Assembly: GCA_031272845.1 (NCBI GenBank)
Contig: JAISTA010000103.1
Location: forward strand, 1 to 6,635
From: Oscillospiraceae bacterium
GTDB lineage: Bacteria > Bacillota > Clostridia > Oscillospirales > Oscillospiraceae
Length of the DNA stretch: 6,635 nucleotides
Direction of reading: 5' to 3'
How positions within the stretch are numbered: the stretch's first letter is position 1; each line of letters starts with the position of its first letter. Both the position numbers and the translations under genes were made by a program. Below the pieces are notes generated by a model that was not told the origin of the DNA, ran no database searches, and saw only the letters and a list, made by a program, of their open reading frames with translations. Shown here piece after piece: positions 1 through 6,003 of this stretch.

Positions 1-37
1 TTGCAGCACATGCTGTGCCCGGCATAAAGCGATTTTG

Positions 38-61
38 CTTCTTTTCTCAAGAGAAAAGAAG
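38..61. repeat. Perfect inverted repeat (11-bp arms)
   Basis: CTTCTTTTCTC at 38-48 is the exact reverse complement of GAGAAAAGAAG at 51-61, separated by two bases. As RNA it would fold as a 10-bp stem with a CAAG loop. The stem is pyrimidine/purine-segregated and A/T-rich and is not followed by a T run on either strand, so it does not look like a standard terminator. A second small hairpin (65-77) follows within four bases. Clustered hairpins of this kind in a gene-free gap often belong to dispersed intergenic repeats, but only one copy is visible here, so that identity is inference. Confidence 0.7.
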
Positions 62-150
62 TCGCCCCTTTTTGGGGACGATGTCCGGCGAAGCGGAAAA
101 AGTAACCGCCCGCCGCGTAGGCGTTTCTGCAGTAAACCGAAAAGCAGCCG

Positions 151-328
151 AGTCCCTATTCCAAACACAGCACTCCGCCTCAAACAGAGAACTTTTTGTT
201 CCCGCCGTGAGTTTACCGGATAAAAGAACACCACCCGCGCGGCCAAGTCCTTATTCCAAACCCCACACCCCGCCTCAAACAGAGAACTTTTCGTTCCCGA
301 CGTTAGATTGGCGTATCAAAGAACACCA
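151..328. repeat. Two-copy imperfect 83-base direct repeat
   Basis: Copy 1 spans 151-233 and copy 2 spans 246-328. They are the same length, align without gaps, and differ at 13 of 83 positions by hand count (about 84% identity), with a 12-base spacer (234-245). The best conserved core is TCAAACAGAGAACTTTT (179-195 and 274-290), and both copies end in AAAGAACACCA. Each contains GAAC/GTTC arms around a five-base loop, TTTTT in copy 1 and TTTTC in copy 2, so a 4-bp hairpin is kept despite loop change. A weak echo (CTCAAACACCA, 355-365) may be the remnant of a third unit. Neither copy encodes a recognisable peptide. The function is unknown. Confidence 0.8.
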
Positions 329-382
329 ACAATGCGGCAGAGTAAAAATCACCGTCTCAAACACCACCCCCGCCGCAAACCC

Positions 383-419
383 AAAAACAAAAACCCGGCG
401 GAAGCCCCCGCCGGGTTTT
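383..419 (-). terminator. Rho-independent terminator of the operon
   Basis: The arms at 390-401 and 408-419 form a perfect 12-bp stem with a GGCGG/CCGCC core and a 6-base loop. Reading on the minus strand, the stem runs into TTTTTGTTTTT (393-383), the classic U-tract. It begins 28 bases after the DUF554 stop codon, so it ends the minus-strand transcription unit. On the plus strand the hairpin is followed by TTTTCTTCT, a poorer T tract, so weak termination of transcription entering from the left is also possible. Confidence 0.92.
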
Positions 420-447
420 CTTCTATGCCCAAAACCAAAGCCCCTGC

Positions 448-1149
448 CTAAAGCCACCGCGCCGCAATCGGCGCAAGCACCACCGCCGGCAGGCTGTTCG
501 TGACCTTAATATCCGACCCGATACTGAGATTCAGCCCCAGCCCCAGAATAATAACGCTGGCGGTTTTGGTCAGCTCCGCAATCGCAGGCTCCGGCAGAAC
601 CGCCGCGAGCGGCACCGCCAGCGCGACGAGCGCCCCCTGAAACACAAGCACAAACGCCGCCGACAGCAAAACTCCGGGGCCGAACGCCGCCGCGAGCATA
701 CATGAGGAGCACAAATCGAGCACGGATTTCGTGAAAATAACGCCGTTGTCGCCTGTGAGACCCGCCGTAAGCGAGCCCGTTATCGTCATCGCGCCGACGC
801 AGAAAAGAATTGAGCCTGTGACGAAGCCCTGCACAAAATCGCCGGATTTCGCGGCGTTTTTGCCGCCGAATTTCGTTTTCAGCCGTTCCGCTCCGCGCCC
901 GAGCCGTGCGTCCAGGTCAAGCCCGGTGCCGATAGCGGTGCCGACGACGAGCGCCGCGATCATCGCGAGGGTGTTTCCCGGCGCAAGAGCGCCCTGCGCA
1001 CCGATTACAATCGTCGCAAGGCCGATAACCGCCATTATAGCGCGGGTTATTTTTTCGGAAATGAAGCGGCCGAACAAAAGTCCCGCCGCGCTGCCGAGAC
1101 AAACCGCGCCTGTATTTACAAAAACGCCGATAAATCCGCTGAAATTCAT
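448..1149 (-). CDS. DUF554 family integral membrane protein
   Basis: This 233-residue protein is very hydrophobic, with roughly six to seven membrane segments (about 5-27, 36-54, 60-78, 107-127, 146-187, 196-212 and 218-232). It is recognised as DUF554 (the YdfK/YqgA family) from three stretches: GAMTITGSLTAGLTGD (119-134), TKSVLDLCSSCMLAAAFGPG (140-159) and IKVTNSLPAVVLAPI (214-228). These match the usual glycine-rich repeats and the C-terminal pattern ending in a conserved proline-rich helix. The length is normal and nothing looks broken. The family has no firmly established function; a transport role is only a guess. The ATG at 1149 starts the conserved N-terminal helix but has no strong Shine-Dalgarno sequence. 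It is the last gene of the operon, 58 bases after the DUF1015 gene and 28 bases before the terminator. Confidence 0.9.
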   Translation of the reverse strand: MNFSGFIGVFVNTGAVCLGSAAGLLFGRFISEKITRAIMAVIGLATIVIGAQGALAPGNTLAMIAALVVGTAIGTGLDLDARLGRGAERLKTKFGGKNAAKSGDFVQGFVTGSILFCVGAMTITGSLTAGLTGDNGVIFTKSVLDLCSSCMLAAAFGPGVLLSAAFVLVFQGALVALAVPLAAVLPEPAIAELTKTASVIILGLGLNLSIGSDIKVTNSLPAVVLAPIAARWL

Positions 1150-1207
1150 GTTGCCGCAATTACCCTTTGTGTGGTGTATAGCGCACGCGAAGCCGTGCCG
1201 CTAAAGG

Positions 1208-2377
1208 CTAGCCGCCGATACGGCGCGCCTCCAAATAAAACCGCTTTTCCTCCGCCTGCCCGATTGAAAAGCTCTTTCGCGGCATAACGTGCCCGGAGGC
1301 CGCCTCCGCGTAAAACTCGTCCTTTGAAACAGTCGGCATAAGTATCCCAACGGCTCCGTTTTCGGCAAGGCGCAGCACCTCGTCCCCACCGTGGATGTAG
1401 TCGACGGAGGCCGAGGGCGTGCCGCGCAGAAATTCGTCTATCGCGGCGGTTACCTCGCGGTATATGCCGACGCTGCTTTCGCCGGCGGGCGAGAGGATAC
1501 GCCGATCCGCGTCAAGCTCAGCTTCCGGGAAAAGCGCGGCGATTTCAGTAAGTCCGGCGCCGTAAATAACCCTGTGTATCGGGTGAAACTCAAGACCGCT
1601 GCCCGAAAGGGGACAGATTTCGGCAAGACAGAAGCGCTTCGGGTGGTTTTCGCGCTCCGCCTCGGACAGCGCCGGCTTAAGCGAATCCCAAACTGCCTTT
1701 GCCGCCGCGAGGGAGTGGTTTCCGTCGCCGACAATAAGCGTTTCGGCGGACAGTTCACTTGCCGCCGCGACGGCCGAATCGCCCGTCAGCACCCAACCGC
1801 AAAGCTTGCCGCCTCCGCGAGACAGCTCCGCCGAATAGTCCGGGGCGCGCGTCTGTGATTCCTGTATCGCGGAGGACAGTGCCGCGCCGTCAAAGTTTTT
1901 TGCTGCCATAATTATGTGCGGCAGCTCAAGCGGCGAACTCTCGCGTATCTCAATTCGCGCCGGCAGACGCTCGGGAACGATTTTTTCGCTCGGCAAAACG
2001 GGAGAATCGGGCGAGGTGTAGGAAAACGCGTCCAGGTCGATTGCCGCGACAAAGCCTTCGCGCGTGTTTTCTGCGGAAAACGTGCGGCGCACGTACACAA
2101 CAATGGCTGCGTACTCGTCAAAAACGCCACGCTCGAGGTATTCCCGCGCGGTTTGGCCTATCCGCGCCCGGCGTGCCTCAGCGTCCGTGTCCTCCAAATA
2201 GCATTCAGGCAAAATCAGACGCAGACTGCTTGGCGCGTCCGCAATTTCGGCCGAAAGTCCATCCCAATAGGCGCGGCTTTGCGTGTACTGGTCGCAGGCG
2301 ACGACAGACCATTTCGTCAGGTCAATATCCTTTCGCGGAACCAGAATATCCGCAGGGACAACAGCGTTCTTGCTCAT
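1208..2377 (-). CDS. DUF1015 family protein
   Basis: This 389-residue soluble protein has no signal peptide or membrane segment. It is recognised as DUF1015 by CDQYT (28-32), PECYLE (57-62), LELPH (150-154), VGDGNHSLAAAK (216-227), HPIHRV (265-270) and a C-terminal MPRKSFSIG...EKRFYLEARR block (365-386). The GDGNHSL and HPIHRV motifs are the family hallmarks and probably line an active or ligand site. No biochemical role is established; some databases label relatives as ParB/SpoOJ-like, which I cannot support here. Where I recall R-(A/S)-T-E-G-T-(I/V) in close relatives, this protein has LPSEKIV (128-134). The ATG at 2377 shares its A with the proA stop codon (TAATG), so translation is probably coupled to proA. 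The frame stays open further upstream inside proA, but that extension is an arginine-rich shadow and was excluded. Confidence 0.9.
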   Translation of the reverse strand: MSKNAVVPADILVPRKDIDLTKWSVVACDQYTQSRAYWDGLSAEIADAPSSLRLILPECYLEDTDAEARRARIGQTAREYLERGVFDEYAAIVVYVRRTFSAENTREGFVAAIDLDAFSYTSPDSPVLPSEKIVPERLPARIEIRESSPLELPHIIMAAKNFDGAALSSAIQESQTRAPDYSAELSRGGGKLCGWVLTGDSAVAAASELSAETLIVGDGNHSLAAAKAVWDSLKPALSEAERENHPKRFCLAEICPLSGSGLEFHPIHRVIYGAGLTEIAALFPEAELDADRRILSPAGESSVGIYREVTAAIDEFLRGTPSASVDYIHGGDEVLRLAENGAVGILMPTVSKDEFYAEAASGHVMPRKSFSIGQAEEKRFYLEARRIGG

Positions 2378-3615
2378 TATCTGACCTGCCCGCTGCCGAG
2401 AACAATGTACTTGTTCGTAACAAGGTGCCGCAGGCCGACAGGGCCGCGAACGTGAAGCTTTTGCGTTGAAATGCCGATTTCGGAGCCGAAGCCGAACTCG
2501 CCGCCGTCTGTAAAGCGCGTTGAGGCGTTGACGTAAACGCAGGCGGAATCGACCCGCTCCGTGAATTCGGACGCGGAGGCGTAATCCCGCGTGACGATAG
2601 CCTCGGAGTGCCCGGTCGAGTACCGCGCGATGTGCGAGACGGCCTCGTCCAGCGAGCCTACAACGCGCACGGACAGGATATAGTCGCCGTATTCGGTGCT
2701 CCAGTCCTCTTCCGTCGCAGGAACGGCCCGCGGCAATATTCCCAGCGTTTCGGGACAGCCCCGCAGCTCCGTGTTCTTCTCGAGCAAGCGCGCGGCGATA
2801 ACCGGGAGAGCCTGCGCCGCAATGTCCCGGTGCACAAGCAGCGTTTCGGCCGCGTTGCAGACTGACGGACGGGAGCACTTCGCGTTAAACACAAGGTCCG
2901 CCGCCATCTCAATATCCGCTGACTTGTCAACATAAACGTGGCAAACGCCCGCGCCTGTCTGAATAACCGGCACAGTCGAGTTCTCGCACACAAAGTTTAT
3001 CAGTCCCCGCCCGCCGCGCGGCAAAAGCAGATCGATAAGTCCGCGCGCCGTCATAAGCTCGCGCGTTGTTTCGCGGCTTATGTCGTCTATAAAGCAGACA
3101 GCGTCTTGGGGCAAGCCGACGGCGGCAAGCGCCTTACGCATTATCGCGGTTATCGCCCTGTTCGAGTTTATCGCGCTGGAGCTTCCGCGCAGAACAGCCG
3201 AGTTGCCAGACTTCAGGCACAGAGCGGCGGTGTCAACCGTCACGTTAGGCCGCGCCTCGTATATAACGGCGACAACGCCCATCGGAACGCGCGTGTTGAT
3301 GATTTTCAGTCCGTTCGGCCGCGTGAACGTCTCTCCCTGCCCTACGGGATCAGGCAGCTCCGCGACCTCGCGCACGGAGTCCGCGATTGCGGCAAGGCGC
3401 GCTTCCGTGAGCGTCAGCCTGTCGAGCAGCGCGGCTGTGATTCCGCTTTGCTCGGCGGCATCCGTGTCCTTTTTGTTCTCGGCAAGGATCAGCCGTACAT
3501 TTTCAGGCTCCTGCAGCTGCCGCGCGATTTCGAGCAGTGCGGCGTTTTTTTGTGCGGTATTCAGTGCCGCAAGCTGCCGCGAGGCGGCTCTTGCTTTTTG
3601 TAACAGCTCTTTCAT
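2377..3615 (-). CDS. proA: Gamma-glutamyl phosphate reductase (glutamate-5-semialdehyde dehydrogenase)
   Basis: ProA reduces gamma-glutamyl phosphate to glutamate-5-semialdehyde with NADPH, the second step of proline synthesis from glutamate, in the cytoplasm. The 412-residue length matches the family (about 415). Signature stretches include VPMGVVAVIYEARPNVTVD (110-128), LPRGGRGLI (198-206), the catalytic-cysteine block RPSVCNAAETLLVH (249-262, nucleophile Cys253), RYSTGHSEAI (331-340) and VNASTRFTDGGEFGFGSEIG (362-381). The ATG at 3615 is preferred over the in-frame TTG at 3627, because a GGAG ribosome binding site lies 6 bases before the ATG and overlaps the TTG. The partner gene proB (glutamate 5-kinase) is not next to it in this window, which is unusual since the two are often adjacent. 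An additional cysteine (Cys247) lies six residues before the nucleophile. The start of the DUF1015 gene overlaps its stop by one base. Confidence 0.97.
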   Translation of the reverse strand: MKELLQKARAASRQLAALNTAQKNAALLEIARQLQEPENVRLILAENKKDTDAAEQSGITAALLDRLTLTEARLAAIADSVREVAELPDPVGQGETFTRPNGLKIINTRVPMGVVAVIYEARPNVTVDTAALCLKSGNSAVLRGSSSAINSNRAITAIMRKALAAVGLPQDAVCFIDDISRETTRELMTARGLIDLLLPRGGRGLINFVCENSTVPVIQTGAGVCHVYVDKSADIEMAADLVFNAKCSRPSVCNAAETLLVHRDIAAQALPVIAARLLEKNTELRGCPETLGILPRAVPATEEDWSTEYGDYILSVRVVGSLDEAVSHIARYSTGHSEAIVTRDYASASEFTERVDSACVYVNASTRFTDGGEFGFGSEIGISTQKLHVRGPVGLRHLVTNKYIVLGSGQVR

Positions 3616-3621
3616 AGAATT

Positions 3622-3625
3622 CTCC
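3622..3625 (-). promoter_or_regulatory. Ribosome binding site deciding the proA start
   Basis: GGAG on the minus strand, followed by the 6-base spacer AATTCT and the ATG at 3615-3613. An alternative in-frame TTG (3627-3625) overlaps this site and has no comparable site of its own, so the ATG is the likelier start. Confidence 0.75.
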
Positions 3626-3639
3626 AAATTTCAAGCGTG

Positions 3640-3668
3640 ATTATTGCCGAGGTACGTGACCCGGCGAA
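3640..3668 (-). promoter_or_regulatory. Possible internal promoter before proA
   Basis: In the 58-base gap between the Toprim gene and proA, the minus strand reads TTCGCC (3668-3663), a 17-base spacer, then AATAAT (3645-3640). The -10 matches the sigma-A consensus at five of six positions, the -35 at only three. The implied transcript would start about 18 bases before the proA ATG. This is a pattern match only; no terminator precedes it, so read-through from the upstream genes is also expected. Confidence 0.22.
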
Positions 3669-3673
3669 TTTTT

Positions 3674-4297
3674 TCATTCAGGCAAAGCGCCGTTGCCGCT
3701 CAGAATTTCCTCAACCCCGGCATACGTCATTTTCATTGTGTTCAGGCAGCAAAGCAGGTCGTTTGCGGACAGATTTTTCGGCAAGACCAGCCTTTGGCAC
3801 AGCGCTTCGCGTTTTGCCCGGCTTCCCGCCCCGCCGGAAAGACCCAGCGCAAACAGGTCGTACCGCGTGAGCGCGTCTGACGGCGGCGGAGCCTCCTCCG
3901 CCAAAACTCCCGCGCGTGTCATCGCCGCAAGTATTGTCTCGCGGGACATTCCCTCAACGCCGAGGTACCCCTCTTTTGACGGCGCGGTTTTGCGCCGCTC
4001 CTTGCCGGAAAGCTGCGGAATATACGCGTGGTAAACGGTGAGTCCCGCGAGCAGCGTTTTCAGGCGTGAGCGTATGACGTTCCCCGCGCTGTCTGAGTCC
4101 GTGAGTATAACCGCACCTCGCGCCCGCGCCAGCCGCAGGAGCATGTCTCGCTTCGCGCCGTCCGTAAAAACGGAAAATCCGTTCACGGGAAAAATGTCCG
4201 CGTCCACAACCTGCGCAAGCTTTGCTTTGTCATAGCGTCCCTCGACGATGATTATCTCGCGGATACGCGGCTTTTGATTCTGTCCGGGTTCACTCAT
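3674..4297 (-). CDS. Toprim domain protein, ribonuclease M5-like (DUF4093)
   Basis: This 207-residue protein has an N-terminal Toprim fold: IIIVEGRYDKAKL (15-27, with Glu19 as the expected catalytic acid) and ILTDSDSAGNVIRSRL (64-79, with the metal-binding Asp67-x-Asp69 pair). The conserved HAYIP (90-94) and SKEGYLGVEGM (107-117) follow, then a C-terminal DUF4093-type domain (about 143-200) with DLFALGLSGGAGS and LLCCLNTMKMTY. RNase M5 (rnmV) matures 5S rRNA by cutting its precursor, and this architecture matches that group. The GKERRKTAPSKEG insert (98-110) is, as I recall, typical of a clostridial branch distinct from the ksgA-linked rnmV, so the substrate is uncertain and no symbol is given. 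The start overlaps the end of the cyclase gene by 8 bases and lacks a clear Shine-Dalgarno sequence, suggesting translational coupling. Neither ksgA nor rRNA genes are nearby. Confidence 0.85.
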   Translation of the reverse strand: MSEPGQNQKPRIREIIIVEGRYDKAKLAQVVDADIFPVNGFSVFTDGAKRDMLLRLARARGAVILTDSDSAGNVIRSRLKTLLAGLTVYHAYIPQLSGKERRKTAPSKEGYLGVEGMSRETILAAMTRAGVLAEEAPPPSDALTRYDLFALGLSGGAGSRAKREALCQRLVLPKNLSANDLLCCLNTMKMTYAGVEEILSGNGALPE

Positions 4298-4910
4298 CGG
4301 CTATGCAAAACGCTCTGACAAAGCTTGCCTCAGCGCGTATTTTCAGCGGCACGGCCACAACCTTGAACCTGCCGATACCGGCTAAGGCCTGCAGATTCGT
4401 CAGGTTCTCCAAAATGAAAACGCCTTGCCGCAGAAGCTCCTTGTGAAGCGTATACGGAGGATGATCCGGCGACGGCGTATCCATGCCGAGTATTTTTATC
4501 TTTCTCGACAGCAAAAATTCCGCCAGCTCACAGCTCAAATCCGGGTATTCGGTGAAATACTCCTCACGGAAATAGCTTGCCGCAAAACCGGTATAGAGCA
4601 AGACAATGTCTCGCGCGGAAATCCTCTCCCGATACGCGGGCTTCATTTCAATCGGGTTTTCTCCGCGAACGTCAAGTAAAACGCCGTTTCCGGCAAAGCA
4701 GTCCAAAGGAAAGTCCGAGGCGTATTTGTCGTCGTCAACAAGGTGCATAGGCATATCAATATGCGTGCCAGTGTGCAGGCCTGATTGCAGCAAATACGCG
4801 TTGTACCAATCCTTTTCAATAGCCTTGTGCCGGCTCAGCGCTGTTTTGTAATCGCCGGGCAGAACAGGCGTGTTCCCGTCCAGCGTGTGAGAAATGTCGA
4901 TCAGCTTCAT
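4290..4910 (-). CDS. Cyclase family metal-dependent hydrolase (kynurenine formamidase-like)
   Basis: This 206-residue cytosolic protein belongs to the cyclase family (PF04199), which includes the metal-dependent arylformamidase KynB. The hallmark HTGTHIDMPMH (46-56) supplies metal ligands His46, His50, Asp52 and His56. Farther along, GMDTPSPDH (142-150), His156 and Glu168 (in FILENL) sit where the family keeps its remaining catalytic and metal-site residues. The N-terminal LIDISHTLDGNTPVLPGD (3-20) is also typical. Substrate cannot be read from sequence: relatives hydrolyse N-formylkynurenine, cyclic amides or other compounds, and no tryptophan-degradation genes are present here. The ATG at 4910 is chosen over an in-frame GTG at 4919 because the family motif begins just after it and a weak AGGTG site lies 6 bases upstream. 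It follows holA by 40 bases and overlaps the Toprim gene by 8. Confidence 0.9.
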   Translation of the reverse strand: MKLIDISHTLDGNTPVLPGDYKTALSRHKAIEKDWYNAYLLQSGLHTGTHIDMPMHLVDDDKYASDFPLDCFAGNGVLLDVRGENPIEMKPAYRERISARDIVLLYTGFAASYFREEYFTEYPDLSCELAEFLLSRKIKILGMDTPSPDHPPYTLHKELLRQGVFILENLTNLQALAGIGRFKVVAVPLKIRAEASFVRAFCIADE

Positions 4911-4950
4911 TTTGCGCACCTGCTCATATATTCCACAAGGTCTATCCCGC

Positions 4951-6003
4951 TTACCGCCGTGCCGGCGCCGCGCCGCAGACCGAGAACACCAGGTCGTACA
5001 GCGCGCCCATATCCTGCGAATTCACGCGCCGCGCCGCGCGGCAGGCGGCCTTTACAGCGTCCTCAAGCTCCCGCTCCGAAAAGGCCGACGCGCCCGCGAT
5101 TATTTTTTTCGCCTGCCAGTCGGACTTCACCCCTGCAATGCGCGAAAGCTCACCGCTTCTTTTCTCCGCCGCAAGGTACTTTGCTAAAAGCAGCCGCCGC
5201 AGAGCTCCCGTTATGCCGGAGGCGATTATCTGCGCCGCCTCGCCGGAGGCTAGCAAAACGCGCAGCTTTCCCGCTGCCGCCGCCGCGTCCCGCTTGGCCA
5301 GCGCGTCAGTCAGCTCATACAAAAGCGCCTCCTCGTTTTTGACGCACAGCGCGTCTGCAGCCGCGCGAAAGCCCGCGCTTTCGGTGTCAGCCGACGCGAG
5401 AATGTCCGCAAGCCTTGCCAGCGTGCCGAGCTGGCCGTCTGATATATCTATTATATACTCGCAGTCGGCTTCGGAAATTTCCTTTCCGGCCGACTTCAGG
5501 CGTTTTTTGATAAACCGAACCTTTTCGCGCGGCGTCGGCTCGGAAAACTCGAATTCCGAAACTCGGCGCAGCAGCTCCTTGACCGCGCTCTTTCTCTTGT
5601 CAGGCTTCCACACGCTGCGGCGAAAGGTAAACAAAACGGTAACGCCCTCCGGAATATCATCCAGAATGCCGCACAAGCCCGCAAGCTCATTGTCTGACAA
5701 GCCTAACGGAGCGGCCTCGCCCTCCGCGCCGCCTGTTTTGCCGAAAACGGCAAAATCCCGAACCTCCACCGCGACGTTTGCCGCGCCGAAAGGCACACCG
5801 TAAACCGCGTCTGATATTGCCTGAAGAGAAGCGCCCGCGTCCTCAAGCAAAACGTAGCCGGGGTCGCCGTCTCCGCCGGGCAGGAGCTTTTTGAGAGCCG
5901 CCGAAAGCGCCGATTTCGCAAGGAACCCGTCGTCCCCGAATATCGCGCAGACTGACGGCAATTCCCCGCTGTTCAGTTTATTTATAAAGTCGCTGTATTC
6001 CAT
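4951..6003 (-). CDS. holA: DNA polymerase III subunit delta
   Basis: HolA is the delta subunit of the clamp loader, which opens the beta sliding clamp and loads it on primed DNA. The 350-residue protein fits the family size. The N-terminal AAA+-like part has AIFGDDGFLAKSAL (20-33), the degenerate nucleotide-fold start typical of delta, then FRRSVWKPDKRKSAVKEL (127-144), matching the family's DKR-lysine segment. A middle helical domain (about 155-205) and a C-terminal helical collar domain (about 222-345) follow, with LLYELTDALAKRD (227-239) and IAGVKSDWQAKK (289-300). Overall similarity is low, as usual for delta subunits. The start is the ATG at 6003, which overlaps the comEC stop (TGATG), with AGGA (6012-6009) five bases upstream; a TTG three bases earlier is less likely. 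The comEC-holA pairing supports the call. Confidence 0.92.
   Translation of the reverse strand: MEYSDFINKLNSGELPSVCAIFGDDGFLAKSALSAALKKLLPGGDGDPGYVLLEDAGASLQAISDAVYGVPFGAANVAVEVRDFAVFGKTGGAEGEAAPLGLSDNELAGLCGILDDIPEGVTVLFTFRRSVWKPDKRKSAVKELLRRVSEFEFSEPTPREKVRFIKKRLKSAGKEISEADCEYIIDISDGQLGTLARLADILASADTESAGFRAAADALCVKNEEALLYELTDALAKRDAAAAAGKLRVLLASGEAAQIIASGITGALRRLLLAKYLAAEKRSGELSRIAGVKSDWQAKKIIAGASAFSERELEDAVKAACRAARRVNSQDMGALYDLVFSVCGAAPARR

Larger units (their letters stand above)
1..447. other. Gene-free region with hairpins and direct repeats
   Basis: No credible gene was found in this stretch. Open frames exist on both strands, but their translations are proline/arginine/lysine-rich or low-complexity and resemble no protein family I know. 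The left end carries short inverted repeats: CAGCA (4-8) with TGCTG (11-15), a long perfect palindrome at 38-61, and CCCC (65-68) with GGGG (74-77) around a T5 loop. An imperfect direct repeat occupies 151-328 and the operon terminator lies at 383-419. The part between about 80 and 150 and the part from 329 to 382 show nothing I can name. The composition, with many A-rich and C-rich runs, differs from the coding part of the window. Confidence 0.7.

Noticed and set aside
151..328. CRISPR array
   Set aside because: Only two diverged 83-base copies with a 12-base spacer are present; CRISPR repeats are shorter, near-identical and separated by spacers of similar size, and no cas gene is seen.
15..503. 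Plus-strand open frame of 162 codons over the gene-free region
   Set aside because: The translation is proline/lysine-rich and low-complexity, resembles no known family, covers the direct repeats and the terminator, and runs into the 3' end of the DUF554 gene.
1183..1198. Hairpin between the DUF1015 and DUF554 genes as a terminator
   Set aside because: The stem GCACG/CGTGC is only 5 bp and is not followed by a T tract on the minus strand, so it gives no support for splitting the operon here.
1150..1207. Promoter for the DUF554 gene
   Set aside because: TATACA on the minus strand resembles a -10 box, but no acceptable -35 lies 16-18 bases upstream.
2378..2878. N-terminal extension of the DUF1015 frame into proA
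   Set aside because: The added segment is arginine-rich and matches nothing in the family, while the ATG at 2377 starts exactly at the family N-terminus (VPADILVPRKDI) and overlaps the proA stop.
2938..3640. Long plus-strand open frames opposite proA (and similar ones opposite holA and DUF1015)
   Set aside because: They are antisense shadows produced by GC-rich codon use; the minus-strand genes are strongly supported by family motifs along their whole length.
3616..3673. Riboswitch or T-box leader before proA
   Set aside because: The gap is only 58 bases and has no conserved leader motif or attenuator hairpin.
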